Assembly: GCF_012927415.1 (NCBI RefSeq)
Contig: NZ_JABBPF010000021.1
Span: forward strand, 1-57,008
Source: Polaromonas sp.
Lineage (GTDB): Bacteria; Pseudomonadota; Gammaproteobacteria; Burkholderiales; Burkholderiaceae_C
Direction of reading: 5' to 3'
DNA length: 57,008 bases
The position numbers and the translations under genes are program-made. The notes under the pieces were generated by a model. It ran no database searches. It had not been told where the DNA came from and was given only the letters and a program-made list of their open reading frames with translations. This document shows positions 11,485-20,369 of the stretch, piece after piece. Every line of letters begins with the position of its first letter. The first letter of the stretch is position 1.

Positions 11485-12735
11485 ATGGAAGCAGAAGAGC
11501 TGGAACTGGCGGGGAAACATATTGTGCTCGGCCTTTCGGGTGGAATCGCTTGCTACAAGGCGGCCGAGTTGTGCCGTGCCTTGATCAAGGCGGGTGCGAC
11601 GGTGCAGGTGGTGATGACGGAAGCGGCGGAGCAATTCATCACTGCGGTTACCCTGCAGGCACTTAGCGGGCGGCCGGTTTACACCAGCCAGTGGGACCGC
11701 CGTGAGAGCAACAATATGCCGCATATCAACTTGACGCGCGAAGCTGACGCGATTGTGGTCGCGCCCTGCAGCGCCGATTTCATCGCCCGGCTGCTTCACG
11801 GAAGTGCCGACGATCTGCTGAGTTTGATGTGCCTGGCGCGACCCATGGTTAAAGTGCCGCTGCTGCTGGCACCAGCGATGAACCGCGAGATGTTCGCGCA
11901 TCCGGCCACGCAGCGTAACTTCGCGCAACTGGCGGCCGATGGGGCAACGGTGCTGGGCGTGGGCAGTGGCTTTCAGGCCTGCGGTGAAACCGGTGACGGC
12001 CGCATGCTCGAACCCGAGCAGCTGCTCGAAGACATCGTTGCGTTTTTTACACCGAAAGTGCTGGCGGGCCAGCGCGTGCTAATTACGGCCGGTCCTACTT
12101 ACGAGGCAATTGATCCGGTGCGCGGCATCACTAATCTTTCGAGCGGCAAGATGGGATTTGCGATTGCGCGAGCAGCGCGCGAAGCCGGTGCCGATGTCAC
12201 CCTGGTTGCGGGCCCGGTAAGCCTGCCCACGCCGCGCGGGGTCGCCCGTATCGACGTGAAATCAGCAAAAAATATGCTGGATGTCGTGACGGAAGAAGTC
12301 CAGCAAGCTAGCGTATTTGTAGCAACAGCCGCCGTGGCCGATTGGCGACCGGCCACACCGTCGGCCCAGAAAATCAAGAAGGACGGCTCGGGCCGCGCGC
12401 CGCAACTGGAATTTACAGAGAACGTCGACATTCTTGCCGCCGTCGCCCAGTCAGCTGCGGCTCAACTGGGCACGCTGTTTTGTGTGGGCTTTGCCGCGGA
12501 AAGCCATGACCTGCTTGAAAACACCCAAGCCAAGCGTTTGCGCAAAAAAGTGCCGCTGCTGGTTGGCAATATCGGCCCCGATACCTTCGGGCAGGATCAC
12601 AACGCGCTGCTGTTGATTGACGGGCAAGGTGCACTCCAATTGCGCAGGGCGTCCAAACTCTCACTCGCACGGCGGCTGGTTCAGGAGATCGCGACCAGGC
12701 GGCGGGCAACCGGCGTACTGCACTCCCAAGCCTAA
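11485..12735 (+). CDS. coaBC: Bifunctional CoaBC (phosphopantothenoylcysteine synthase/decarboxylase)
   Basis: Carries out two steps of coenzyme A synthesis: joining cysteine to 4'-phosphopantothenate and decarboxylating the product. The N-terminal CoaC flavoprotein domain has GLSGGIACYKAAEL, the catalytic His in NMPHINL, the PAMNREM motif and the Cys of ACGETGDGRM. The C-terminal CoaB domain has ITAGPTYEAIDPVR, NLSSGKMG and KIKKDGS. The start is uncertain: ATG at 11485 lies closest to the conserved domain; ATG 11458 and TTG 11449 are alternatives without clear ribosome sites. The stop overlaps the next gene's ATG (TAATG). The CoaB domain carries a 17-bp GCTA-type repeat at 12307. Confidence 0.95.
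   Translation: MEAEELELAGKHIVLGLSGGIACYKAAELCRALIKAGATVQVVMTEAAEQFITAVTLQALSGRPVYTSQWDRRESNNMPHINLTREADAIVVAPCSADFIARLLHGSADDLLSLMCLARPMVKVPLLLAPAMNREMFAHPATQRNFAQLAADGATVLGVGSGFQACGETGDGRMLEPEQLLEDIVAFFTPKVLAGQRVLITAGPTYEAIDPVRGITNLSSGKMGFAIARAAREAGADVTLVAGPVSLPTPRGVARIDVKSAKNMLDVVTEEVQQASVFVATAAVADWRPATPSAQKIKKDGSGRAPQLEFTENVDILAAVAQSAAAQLGTLFCVGFAAESHDLLENTQAKRLRKKVPLLVGNIGPDTFGQDHNALLLIDGQGALQLRRASKLSLARRLVQEIATRRRATGVLHSQA
12307..12323. repeat. GCTA-N9-TAGC repeat, copy 2
   Basis: GCTAGCGTATTTGTAGC, a divergent member of the 17-bp family, within the CoaB part of coaBC just before the conserved ATAAVADW motif. Could be chance. Confidence 0.35.
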
Positions 12736-13157
12736 TGACCCGTTCTTCCAATACCCCACCCGATGGTGATTTTGCACGCTACATTGAACGTCTCACGGAT
12801 GCCCGCGCTGCGGCTGGTACGCGCGAAGATTTGCTGAAACCTGGGGCGGATAATGCAGCCGACACGTCGTTTGCGGCTGGCTCCGGCATGATGCGGGTCA
12901 AACCGGACCCGGAAGTTTTTGCCGGAAAGACGTTTCTCGAACACATTAAGTGGGTGGTCGTGGCGTGGCTGGTGACGCAAGCGCTGGCAACACTCATGCC
13001 CGGTGCGGATGCCCTGTTTATTCCCATTCTGGTGATTTACGCCACCTGGGTCGTTTTCAGGCGCACTCGAAACTTTTCTCAGGCCATGATGACCCGTTTT
13101 TCGGAGGCTGGCCCAAAAAGTCCAGGACGAAACCATAAAAACTCCACCCGAGCATAA
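12735..13157 (+). CDS. Small membrane protein, unknown function
   Basis: Not recognised. A 140-residue protein with a hydrophilic N-terminal half (about 1-68), then two membrane-spanning stretches (about IKWVVVAWLVTQALATLM and ALFIPILVIYATWVVF), and a basic tail (GRNHKNSTRA). Its start codon overlaps the coaBC stop in TAATG, and dut begins ten bases after its stop, so it sits in a coaBC-X-dut unit. That placement suggests a conserved companion but gives no function. Confidence 0.7.
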   Translation: MTRSSNTPPDGDFARYIERLTDARAAAGTREDLLKPGADNAADTSFAAGSGMMRVKPDPEVFAGKTFLEHIKWVVVAWLVTQALATLMPGADALFIPILVIYATWVVFRRTRNFSQAMMTRFSEAGPKSPGRNHKNSTRA

Positions 13158-13166
13158 AAATAGCCC

Positions 13167-13613
13167 ATGAAAATTGACGTCAAGATATTGGACTCCCGCC
13201 TTCAGTGCAATCTTCCAACCTACGCGACGCCCGGGAGTGCCGGGCTGGACCTTCGTGCCTGCCTGGATACTCCGCTTACATTGGGCGCTAACGCCTGGCA
13301 TCTGGTGCCCACGGGCATCGCCATTTACCTGCACAACCCCGCTTACGCAGCGCTGATTTTGCCGCGTTCCGGGTTAGGTCATAAACACGGCATCGTCCTG
13401 GGCAATCTGGTGGGACTGATTGACAGCGACTATCAGGGCCAACTGATGGTGAGCGCATGGAATCGCAGCGATATTCCCTTCACTATAGAACCCATGGAGC
13501 GCATTGCGCAACTGCTCATCGTCCCGGTTGTGCAGGCGCAATTCAATATTGTTGCCGAGTTCCCGGCCAGCGCGCGTGGCGAGGGCGGCTACGGATCAAC
13601 TGGCAAGGGATGA
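13167..13613 (+). CDS. dut: dUTP diphosphatase
   Basis: Hydrolyses dUTP to dUMP and pyrophosphate, keeping uracil out of DNA and supplying dUMP for thymidylate. The 148-residue trimeric enzyme shows its motifs in order: [41 protein letters not shown] and the C-terminal [11 protein letters not shown] arm that closes the active site. Last gene of the coaBC unit. Confidence 0.97.
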   Translation: MKIDVKILDSRLQCNLPTYATPGSAGLDLRACLDTPLTLGANAWHLVPTGIAIYLHNPAYAALILPRSGLGHKHGIVLGNLVGLIDSDYQGQLMVSAWNRSDIPFTIEPMERIAQLLIVPVVQAQFNIVAEFPASARGEGGYGSTGKG

Positions 13614-13817
13614 ATCGTTCGGGCTCGTAGTCCCTCCGTCAGGCTTCGCCTACAGAAATTGCCCGCAGTTTCCCACATGGTCAGAGCACCGGAGCTCACC
13701 TGCCGGATGAACAACTGCACATTTAATTGGCAATTAGTGGTAGCGAGTCATCTGTCCTCTTGCCTAGGGCGTTGAGTGAGTCGGCAGACCATGAATATTA
13801 ACTAAAAGGGGATCTCA

Positions 13818-14396
13818 ATGCATCGTGCTTTTCGAATCATTTCCACCGCTTCCACCGTACTGGTGATCACCACTCTTGCAGCATGTGGCTCAGTGCCCAT
13901 GGATTCACAGGGGCCGATCTCCTCCTATCCGGCATCGCCTTATTCAAATCAAAATCAATATCCGGCACAGTATCCGTCCCAATATCCGTCCCAATATCCG
14001 TCCCAGTATCCGGCGCAGAATCAGTACCCCGCGCAGAATCAGCAAAGCGCCTATGTTGAATATGGGAGGGTAAGTAACGTGGAGGTTTTCCAGACCCAGG
14101 AGCAAGCCAGAGGGACCGGACTTGGCGCCATCCTTGGCGGCGTGGCTGGCGGGGTAATTGGCCATCAGATTGGCCGGGGAACGGGACGCGATGTGGCGAC
14201 GGTCGCCGGTGCCGTAGGCGGCGCTGTTGCCGGTAATGCCATCGAGAAAAATCGCAATCCCAATATAAGTCAGGTCTACCGGGTCACCGTCCAGCTTGAC
14301 AATGGGCCAGCTCGTGCCTACGACGTTCCATCCACCGGCGATCTGCGTATTGGCGACCGAGTGAGAATTCAAAACGGGCAGCTCTTCCGGTATTGA
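13818..14396 (+). CDS. Glycine-zipper outer-membrane lipoprotein
   Basis: A 192-residue protein with a lipoprotein signal peptide (TTLAACGS, Cys about residue 23), a Gln/Tyr/Pro/Ser-rich linker (about 37-72) made of QYPS and QYPA repeats, and then a glycine-zipper 2TM domain of the 17-kDa surface antigen/SlyB-like type (LGAILGGVAGGVIGHQIGRG and VAGAVGGAVAGNAIEKN). The C-terminal part has beta strands ending GDRVRIQNGQLFRY. Such lipoproteins sit in the outer membrane; their role is poorly known. An AAAAGGGG-type ribosome site precedes the ATG, and a strong terminator follows. The linker repeats could change length by slippage without loss of frame. Confidence 0.85.
   Translation: MHRAFRIISTASTVLVITTLAACGSVPMDSQGPISSYPASPYSNQNQYPAQYPSQYPSQYPSQYPAQNQYPAQNQQSAYVEYGRVSNVEVFQTQEQARGTGLGAILGGVAGGVIGHQIGRGTGRDVATVAGAVGGAVAGNAIEKNRNPNISQVYRVTVQLDNGPARAYDVPSTGDLRIGDRVRIQNGQLFRY
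13956..14015 (+). repeat. Five tandem 12-bp repeats
   Basis: Five near-identical copies of CAATATCCGTCC (13956, 13968, 13980, 13992, 14004) encode the QYPS/QYPA linker of the lipoprotein. As the unit is four codons, copy-number change would keep frame. Confidence 0.9.
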
Positions 14397-14417
14397 AAAG
14401 GCACTTGACAGTTATTA

Positions 14418-14457
14418 AAAGCGTTGCGACAGCAAAACTGTTGCGGCGCTTTTTTTT
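14418..14457. terminator. Rho-independent terminator
   Basis: AAAGCGTTGCGACAG (14418-14432), a CAAAA loop, and CTGTTGCGGCGCTTT (14438-14452) pair along all 15 positions if G-U pairs are counted; T residues continue to 14457. It ends the lipoprotein gene and may also serve the convergent SlyD-like gene. Confidence 0.85.
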
Positions 14458-14474
14458 ATACCTCAAATATTTGT

Positions 14475-14999
14475 CTAATGAAGCGTGCCGTTGCCAGGCA
14501 TCGATGGCTCCAGCTTGAAAAAGCCGGTACCTAGCGAACCCTGTCCAATTTCTTGTTCGGTGGCATCGCGCACAGACTCCACCTTGAGCGACAGCCGGAT
14601 GGCAATGCCGGCCAGTGGATGATTGCCGTCAAGCACGACGTGTTCCGGGTAAATGTCAGTCACGGTGTAGATGTACGAATGGGGAATCTGGTCGCTTGTA
14701 CCCGCAGGCATCGCTGCGCCGTCGAAGGTCATGCCTTCTTCAAGTCCTGCCGGGAAGACGCTGCGGGGTTCGAGAAAGACCAGGTTTTCATCGTATTCGC
14801 CAAAAGCGTTTTCGGGTTCCAGGTGCAACTCAAGTTGGTCCGAAGGACCGCGACCTTGCAGCGCTTCTTCAATTTTGGTAAGCAAATCACTGCCGCCAAG
14901 CAAAAACTCTACTGGCTCGTCCAACTCGTCCAGTAGATCGCCCAGAGTATCTTTCAGTGTCCATGTGAGAGCGACGACGCATTGCGGGGTGATTTTCAT
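14475..14999 (-). CDS. FKBP-type peptidyl-prolyl isomerase, SlyD-like
   Basis: A 174-residue cytoplasmic prolyl isomerase and chaperone of the SlyD/FkpA-short family. Visible are LTWTLKDTLGDLLDE at the start, the VEFLLGG..LLTKIEEAL segment, LHLEPENAFGEYDE, the inserted flap domain, and VVLDGNHPLAG near the end. The C-terminal His/Cys-rich nickel tail of E. coli SlyD is absent, so nickel delivery is unlikely. It is divergent from the ribosomal oxygenase gene with only 14 bases between start codons, so the two promoters must overlap coding sequence. Confidence 0.9.
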   Translation of the reverse strand: MKITPQCVVALTWTLKDTLGDLLDELDEPVEFLLGGSDLLTKIEEALQGRGPSDQLELHLEPENAFGEYDENLVFLEPRSVFPAGLEEGMTFDGAAMPAGTSDQIPHSYIYTVTDIYPEHVVLDGNHPLAGIAIRLSLKVESVRDATEQEIGQGSLGTGFFKLEPSMPGNGTLH

Positions 15000-15013
15000 C
15001 GCACAATTGTCCC

Positions 15014-16237
15014 ATGGATGTAAATCAGCCCCTAGCCCTTCTCGGCGGTCTCAGCCCCGCCCAATTCATGCGCCGTCACTGGCAAAAAAAGCCGCTTCTG
15101 GTTCGCCAGGCGATTCCGGGCTTTCAGCCCTTTCTCAATCGCGCCGGCCTGGTAAAGATGGCCGCTCTGGAGCAGGTTGAGTCTCGCCTGATTGTCCAGC
15201 AGGAAAAAAGCTGGAGCATGAAAAAGGGACCTTTTGCGCCCAAAAGCTTGCCGTCGCTTGGCAAGGAGGGCTGGACCCTGCTGGTGCAGGGTGTCGATTT
15301 GCATGAGCCTGCCGGTCATGCGCTGCTGCAGCAATTCCGCTTTGTGCCGGATGCACGGCTCGATGACCTGATGATTTCGTTTGCCACTACCGGCGGCGGC
15401 GTGGGGCCGCACTTTGACAGTTACGACGTGTTTTTGCTGCAGGCCAGTGGCCGTCGGCGATGGAAGATCGGCCTGCAAAAAGACTTTTCCTTGCAGCAGG
15501 GCGTGCCGCTAAAAATCCTGCAGAACTTTGAAGCTGATGAGGAGTTTGTGCTGGAAGCGGGCGACATGCTCTATCTGCCGCCGCGTTATGCGCATGACGG
15601 CATTGCCGAGGAGAGCGTCGGGCTGGACAGGAAAGCTGCTGATTGCATGACCTACTCAATTGGATTTCGCTGTCCTGAACAGACTGAGCTGGCTGCAGCG
15701 TTGTTGCATCGCCTGGCCGAATTTGGGGAAGATGCCGCTGAACCAGACAGCGAAAAAGAGGGTAGCGGGACTGCTGTTCCCAAGCGCATGTACCGCGACC
15801 CCGCCCAGTCCGCGACAGAAACGCCAGCGGCGATGCCTGATGGCTTGGCAGATTTCGCCGCGAAAGCGGTGCTCGAGGCGCTTAAGAAACCATTGGCGTT
15901 GGCCTGTGCGCTTGGTGAATGCATGACTGAGCCTAAACCTTCGGTCTGGTTTGATGAGGCAGAGCAGGCCTGGGATGGCGAGGCAGTTAAGGCCGGTCGG
16001 ACGGAAATTGAGCTCGATTCGCGCACCCGCATGATGTATGACGGCGAGCACATTTTTATTAATGGCGAAAGCTATCGCGCCAAGGGAGCCGATGCGAGCC
16101 TGATGCGTCGGCTGGCCGACCAGCGCCGTCTTGCGGCGCGCGAGTTGCGCAAGGCGGGTGTATCCGCCATCATATTGCTGGGCGACTGGCATGACGCAGG
16201 CTGGCTGCGGCAAGTGCAGCCCCGGTCTTTAGTCTGA
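15014..16237 (+). CDS. roxA: RoxA/YcfD-type ribosomal protein uL16 arginine hydroxylase
   Basis: A cupin/JmjC-type Fe(II), 2-oxoglutarate dioxygenase; the E. coli homologue YcfD (RoxA) hydroxylates an arginine of ribosomal protein uL16. In the 407-residue product the JmjC core holds the iron ligands His and Asp in VGPHFDSYDVF and a distal His in LPPRYAHDGIA; the N-terminal PLLVRQA and C-terminal winged-helix part (about 250-400) match the family. Slightly longer than YcfD owing to the middle linker. Substrate is inferred from the family. Confidence 0.88.
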   Translation: MDVNQPLALLGGLSPAQFMRRHWQKKPLLVRQAIPGFQPFLNRAGLVKMAALEQVESRLIVQQEKSWSMKKGPFAPKSLPSLGKEGWTLLVQGVDLHEPAGHALLQQFRFVPDARLDDLMISFATTGGGVGPHFDSYDVFLLQASGRRRWKIGLQKDFSLQQGVPLKILQNFEADEEFVLEAGDMLYLPPRYAHDGIAEESVGLDRKAADCMTYSIGFRCPEQTELAAALLHRLAEFGEDAAEPDSEKEGSGTAVPKRMYRDPAQSATETPAAMPDGLADFAAKAVLEALKKPLALACALGECMTEPKPSVWFDEAEQAWDGEAVKAGRTEIELDSRTRMMYDGEHIFINGESYRAKGADASLMRRLADQRRLAARELRKAGVSAIILLGDWHDAGWLRQVQPRSLV

Positions 16238-16292
16238 AGAGGGCAAAATTTGCGCCCTGAACCGTGTAAAGTCATTTCAAGGGGGAAATCGC

Positions 16293-16805
16293 ATGACACC
16301 TGAAAATGCAGGCGCTGCGTCGGCTACCTTGCTGCAAGGGCGATTCAGCGGCCGCGGCGACTTTACGGCTAATGTTCGGCAGGCCTTTGCGGCTGCGGCA
16401 TCACAGGGATGGCGCGAAATTATTGTGTGCGATGCCGACTTTGCGGACTGGCCTTTGGGTGAACGCGAGGTTGCCCAATCCTTGAATGAATGGTCCAGGA
16501 CGGGCCGCAAATTGACGATGCTGGCTAGAAATTACGATGAATTGCGACGAAAGCACGCCCGCTTCGTGACTTGGCGCCAAACCTGGGCGCATATTGTCGA
16601 GTGCCGAACCATTGCTGCTACGCCAGCTGACAACATGCCCAGTGCATTCTGGAGTGCGGGCTGGCTACTTGAGCGGCTCGATTTGCAACGCTGTAGCGGC
16701 TTCGCCGGATCAGAACCTGGAAGGTGTGTTGCCTTGAGGGAGCGATTGAAAGAGCGGCTTATGAACAGTTCGCCTGCGTTTGCAGCAACTACTTTAGGGC
16801 TTTAA
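16293..16805 (+). CDS. Conserved hypothetical protein
   Basis: Not recognised. A 170-residue soluble protein without signal peptide or membrane segments. The start at 16293 is supported by an AAGGGGGAA ribosome site. It has the look of a Rossmann-like alpha/beta protein (REIIVCDADFADWPLGERE, then RKLTMLARNYDEL), with a conserved-looking Trp-rich middle (FVTWRQTWAHIVECR). Follows roxA by 55 bases on the same strand and is probably cotranscribed. Confidence 0.65.
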   Translation: MTPENAGAASATLLQGRFSGRGDFTANVRQAFAAAASQGWREIIVCDADFADWPLGEREVAQSLNEWSRTGRKLTMLARNYDELRRKHARFVTWRQTWAHIVECRTIAATPADNMPSAFWSAGWLLERLDLQRCSGFAGSEPGRCVALRERLKERLMNSSPAFAATTLGL

Positions 16806-16860
16806 TGTGGTTTTCTGGTCGCCGGTCGTTGCAGTGCTGCGTCGTTTGGACCACTAAGGG

Positions 16861-16890
16861 TTTTCAGGCTTGAATTATCCGGCATATAAT
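16861..16890 (+). promoter_or_regulatory. Candidate sigma-70 promoter
   Basis: A perfect TATAAT (16885-16890) with TTTTCA (16861-16866) 18 bases upstream, about 120 bases before the alanine-rich lipoprotein gene. The long leader that would result has no evident structure. Confidence 0.45.
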
Positions 16891-17011
16891 TTAAAGCTGG
16901 GAAGAAAGAGCTCGAGTCCTTTCCCCGGTCAAAACATAACTTGAATTTTGGTTTGGGTTTCTTTTGGCAATTTCCGGAAATTGTTTTCTTAATTCATCAA
17001 GGATAGTAAAA

Positions 17012-17299
17012 ATGAACAAGACCCTCGTTTTGGCAGCCATTGTTGCCGCTGTTGCACTGGCTGCTTGCGGTAAAAAAGAAGAAGTAGTTGTACCCGTACC
17101 CGCACCTGCACCTGCTGTTGTCGTGGTGCCCGCACCTGCGGCTCCTTCTGCTGATGCTGCCGCCGCTGCCGCTGCTGGCGCTGCTTCCGCCGCTGCCAGC
17201 TCTGCTGGTACCGCTGTGGACGCTGCCAAAGACGCAGCTTCTGCTGCTGGCGCTGCTGGTGCTGCTGCTGGCGCCGCCGCCGACGCTGCAAAGAAATAA
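17012..17299 (+). CDS. Alanine-rich small lipoprotein
   Basis: A 95-residue lipoprotein precursor: MNKTLVLAAIVAAVALAAC with the lipid-modified Cys at residue 20 and GKKEE after it, then a Pro/Val/Ala linker, and an almost pure Ala/Gly/Ser region with regularly spaced Asp (DAAKDAASAAG, ADAAKK at the end). The ATG at 17012 is supported by AAGGA nine bases upstream. The charged spacing would allow amphipathic helix. Low-complexity outer-membrane or periplasmic linker proteins of this kind are common in Comamonadaceae; function is unknown. It has its own candidate promoter and terminator, so probably a strongly expressed single gene. Confidence 0.8.
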   Translation: MNKTLVLAAIVAAVALAACGKKEEVVVPVPAPAPAVVVVPAPAAPSADAAAAAAAGAASAAASSAGTAVDAAKDAASAAGAAGAAAGAAADAAKK

Positions 17300-17317
17300 T
17301 TTTTCTGCATGCCGCAA

Positions 17318-17344
17318 AAAAGCCGCCCAAGGGCGGCTTTTTTC
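17318..17344 (+). terminator. Rho-independent terminator
   Basis: AAGCCGCCC-AA-GGGCGGCTT hairpin with a run of seven T residues after it, 20 bases after the lipoprotein stop. A-run on the left side lets it work in both directions, though the next minus-strand gene ends further right. Confidence 0.9.
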
Positions 17345-17408
17345 ATGTTGAGGGGAGTGACACACCGGGCGTTTTTCCGCGACCGTGAATATTCGCCTCT
17401 CATGTAAT

Positions 17409-18182
17409 TCAAATGTGCAGCCAAGGCGTTCCGTGACTTGCTCCTGCGACCACGATGTCCCTGCTGTTGCAGCCCAACGCGCTGGCCATTGCCTCCTGCG
17501 CTAATTCCGGCCGGTTGTTTTGCTGGCTTAAATGGGCCGCCACCACATGCTTGAGGCCGCTATGCGTCACGGCACAGGCGATCCCCGCTGCGGCAGCGTT
17601 TGACAGATGCCCGTAATCTCCACCCACGCGCCGCTTCAGAAATGGCGGGTAAGCCGATTGACTCAGCAAGGCGGTATCGTGGTTGCATTCAAGCAGCATC
17701 GCATCGCACCCCTGCAGATGAGCCATGACATGCCCTGTCGCATGCCCAAGATCAGTCAAAAGGACCAATTTTGCCGAACCATCGGTGCAGCTGAGCTGCA
17801 GAGGTTCCCTCGCGTCGTGCGGCACGGTAAATGGCGTGAGTTGCAAGCCGCCCATGTCTATCGTTGCGCCATCGCGAGCCGTGTGCAGCAAGCCATCAAA
17901 ATCGGGTGAGCCAATTGCGGCATGCGTGCCGCGGCTCATCCAGACCGGAATCCGGTAGCGCAGTGACAGGGATCGGGCGCAACCGATGTGATCGCCGTGT
18001 TCGTGCGTGATGAATACTGCGTTAATGTCTTCCGGCTGCAAGCCGGCTTCGCCCAGCCGGCAAAACAGGTGTTTAAGGCCCAGCCCGCAATCAATAAGCA
18101 CCCTTAGCGGCGCGATTCCCATGGCCTCAACCACCGTTGCGTTGCCACCACTGCCGCTGCCCAGGCTCCTGAATCTCAGCAC
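17409..18182 (-). CDS. MBL-fold metallo-hydrolase (YycJ-like)
   Basis: A 257-residue metallo-beta-lactamase-fold hydrolase. The metal site motif is FITHEHGDHIG (about residues 57-67), followed by further ligands in LLTDLGHATGH, LECNHD and a late His (AAHLSQQNNRPELA). It starts LRFRSLGSGSGGNA, typical of the YycJ/WalJ subgroup, some members of which have nuclease activity. Substrate not known here. It shares strand with bamC-dapA, 40 bases after bamC, so it may be cotranscribed. Confidence 0.88.
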   Translation of the reverse strand: MLRFRSLGSGSGGNATVVEAMGIAPLRVLIDCGLGLKHLFCRLGEAGLQPEDINAVFITHEHGDHIGCARSLSLRYRIPVWMSRGTHAAIGSPDFDGLLHTARDGATIDMGGLQLTPFTVPHDAREPLQLSCTDGSAKLVLLTDLGHATGHVMAHLQGCDAMLLECNHDTALLSQSAYPPFLKRRVGGDYGHLSNAAAAGIACAVTHSGLKHVVAAHLSQQNNRPELAQEAMASALGCNSRDIVVAGASHGTPWLHI

Positions 18183-18222
18183 CGGTAGACCAAACTAGCG
18201 CAGGCTGGAATACCTTGCACCG

Positions 18223-19377
18223 CTACTTCAGGTCGTCGGCAATCACCTGCACAATGCGCTGGGCATTGGCAGAGGATTCGGGCGCACCCTGGGCATTCAT
18301 GACGGAAACAGTGGTGTTTTCGCCCTGACTCTTGACGGCGATACGGTACTTCAGTGGAGGCGTAGTGGCTGAAGCGCCACTGAACAGCTTGCTGAAGAAT
18401 CCGGGTTCACTCTTGTTGGTGACGGGTTCGACGTAACGCACGAAGTAGGTGCCCTGGCTGCGGTCGCGATCCTCGACGGTAAAGCCGGTGCGGTCCAGCG
18501 CCAGACCAACCCGGCGCCACGCGCGATCAAAACCCTCATCCAGCTGTACCGTGGGCAGGTTGTTCACCATCGCCACGCGAGACGTTTGCCGGTTTACGCC
18601 AGCAGCAATCAGGGCTTTGGATTGTTCCTGCGTTACGCCGAGCCTGACCATCAGACGTCGCAGGAACTCTGCCTCCAGTTCCGGGTCGGTGGGGCGGGGT
18701 TGCCAGATGGTGCTGTCGCCGGTGCTGGCGCTGCCGGCTTTGACGCCGGTTACCACTTCCACCATGCCGCGATGGCTAATGTAAATTTCGGTGCCGCCGT
18801 CAGGCCTGCGCTCCAGACGCGTGCGAAATTTATCGCGCTCGCCGGTGGAGTACAGGCTTTCAAATAGCTTGCCGATGGTGCTGCGAATAAAATCCTGCGG
18901 CAATTTGGCGCGGTTCTCTGCGTAGTCGGTTTCCATGATGCCGAGGTTTTCCTGGTCTTGTGCCAGCAAAAAGCCATTTTCAAGCCAGAAATCACGCACG
19001 GGCGTCCAGAGCTTGTCGGCTGGTCGGTTGATGAGCCAGCGCTGGGTGCCTGCGCGCTCGATCTTCACGTCACCCACCGCATTGGCGGCGGTTGTCACGG
19101 CTTGGGTGGGCTGGCCGATCTGGTAACTGCTGGCAGTCACGGCCGTGCCGGGCACTACATAGCGCGTATCGCGGCTGAGCTGCGTCAGGTCCGGCGGAAT
19201 ATCCAGCGAAGGCCCTTTGTTGCCGCTAGATTTGTAATCGACCCGTTCGCCTTCCATGGTGTCCCTGATGGTGGAGCAGCCCGCAAGCAGGCTGATGGCG
19301 AGCAGTGCTCCCAGTGCCGCACTGCTGCGGTCCTTCAGGAATGCAGGGCGCTGGTGTATCGTCGGCAATATCTTCAC
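18223..19377 (-). CDS. bamC: Outer-membrane assembly lipoprotein BamC
   Basis: Accessory lipoprotein of the BAM complex that folds outer-membrane beta-barrels. The 384-residue precursor has a lipoprotein signal (AISLLAGCS, Cys near residue 34), the unstructured region that contacts BamD (DYKSSGNKGPSLDIPPDLT), then two helix-grip domains. The location 16 bases after dapA on the same strand matches the dapA-bamC order known from E. coli and supports the call. Confidence 0.92.
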   Translation of the reverse strand: MKILPTIHQRPAFLKDRSSAALGALLAISLLAGCSTIRDTMEGERVDYKSSGNKGPSLDIPPDLTQLSRDTRYVVPGTAVTASSYQIGQPTQAVTTAANAVGDVKIERAGTQRWLINRPADKLWTPVRDFWLENGFLLAQDQENLGIMETDYAENRAKLPQDFIRSTIGKLFESLYSTGERDKFRTRLERRPDGGTEIYISHRGMVEVVTGVKAGSASTGDSTIWQPRPTDPELEAEFLRRLMVRLGVTQEQSKALIAAGVNRQTSRVAMVNNLPTVQLDEGFDRAWRRVGLALDRTGFTVEDRDRSQGTYFVRYVEPVTNKSEPGFFSKLFSGASATTPPLKYRIAVKSQGENTTVSVMNAQGAPESSANAQRIVQVIADDLK

Positions 19378-19393
19378 GTGGATTCCTTAAAAA

Positions 19394-20278
19394 TCAAATC
19401 AGTCCGCAGGCGCGCAGCGCGTTTTCAACGGCAGCTTGGTTGGCTGTTTCAAGCGGTGTCATGGGCAGCCGCAATGTCCCGCCACACAAACCCATCCGGG
19501 CCATCGCCCATTTGACGGGAATCGGGTTGGCTTCAACAAACAGGTTTCGGTGCAGCGGCAGCAGCCTGAACTGCAATTCCATCGCGCTTCGAGTGTCACC
19601 CGCCACGGCAGCCACGCACAATTGATGCATTAAACGCGGCGCGACGTTGGCCGTCACGCTGATGTTGCCCTGGCCGCCGCAAAGCATCAGCGCAACGGCG
19701 GTCGGATCATCGCCGGAATAAACGGCGAAGCCTTGGGGGACTTCCTTGATGAGCCACTGCGCGCGCTCTATATTGCCGGTTGCTTCCTTGATGCCCACAA
19801 TGCCGGGCACCTCGGCCAAGCGCAGCACGGTGGCATGCGCCATATCGGCAACCGAACGGCCTGGGACGTTGTACAGGATGATCGGAAAATCGCCCACCGC
19901 CTCTGCAATCGCCTTGAAATGCAGATACTGGCCTTGCTGTGTCGGCTTGTTGTAGTAGGGCACGACCTGCAACTGGCAATCGGCACCCACCTGTTTGGCA
20001 AACCTTGCCAGCTCTATGGCCTCCGTAGTTGAATTGGCACCGCAACCGGCCATGATGGGCACCCGCTTGCCCGCCTGCTCGACCGAGACGCGGATGATTT
20101 CGCAGTGTTCTTCAACGTTGACGGTCGGCGATTCGCCGGTGGTGCCCACCACGCAAATGCAGTCAGTGCCCTCGGTGACATGCCAGTCAACGAGTTTGCG
20201 TAATGCGGGGTAATCCACGCTGCCGTCTTCATGCAAAGGCGTTGCCAGTGCAACGATGCTGCCAGTAATGGGTTTCAT
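19394..20278 (-). CDS. dapA: 4-hydroxy-tetrahydrodipicolinate synthase
   Basis: Condenses pyruvate with aspartate semialdehyde in lysine and diaminopimelate synthesis. The 294-residue TIM-barrel enzyme shows GTTGESPT (catalytic Thr), [10 protein letters not shown] (catalytic Tyr) and GIKEATGN (Schiff-base Lys). A longer reading frame to 20632 exists, but the ATG at 20278 begins at the conserved [14 protein letters not shown] and gives the usual length. Confidence 0.97.
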   Translation of the reverse strand: MKPITGSIVALATPLHEDGSVDYPALRKLVDWHVTEGTDCICVVGTTGESPTVNVEEHCEIIRVSVEQAGKRVPIMAGCGANSTTEAIELARFAKQVGADCQLQVVPYYNKPTQQGQYLHFKAIAEAVGDFPIILYNVPGRSVADMAHATVLRLAEVPGIVGIKEATGNIERAQWLIKEVPQGFAVYSGDDPTAVALMLCGGQGNISVTANVAPRLMHQLCVAAVAGDTRSAMELQFRLLPLHRNLFVEANPIPVKWAMARMGLCGGTLRLPMTPLETANQAAVENALRACGLI

Positions 20279-20369
20279 GTCTTGCTTGTAACGTGGGTGG
20301 CTGGAGTGATGGGCCGCGTCATCGGCCTCAAGACCAGCCCAAAAGTCAATTGTGCATTCTACCCAGAGC

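Noticed and set aside
13956-14015. CRISPR-like repeats
   Set aside because: 12-bp coding repeats in a lipoprotein linker with no spacers.
16964-17011. TTG-initiated upstream start of the Ala-rich lipoprotein
   Set aside because: Would place 16 residues before a perfect lipoprotein signal peptide; ATG 17012 has its own ribosome site.
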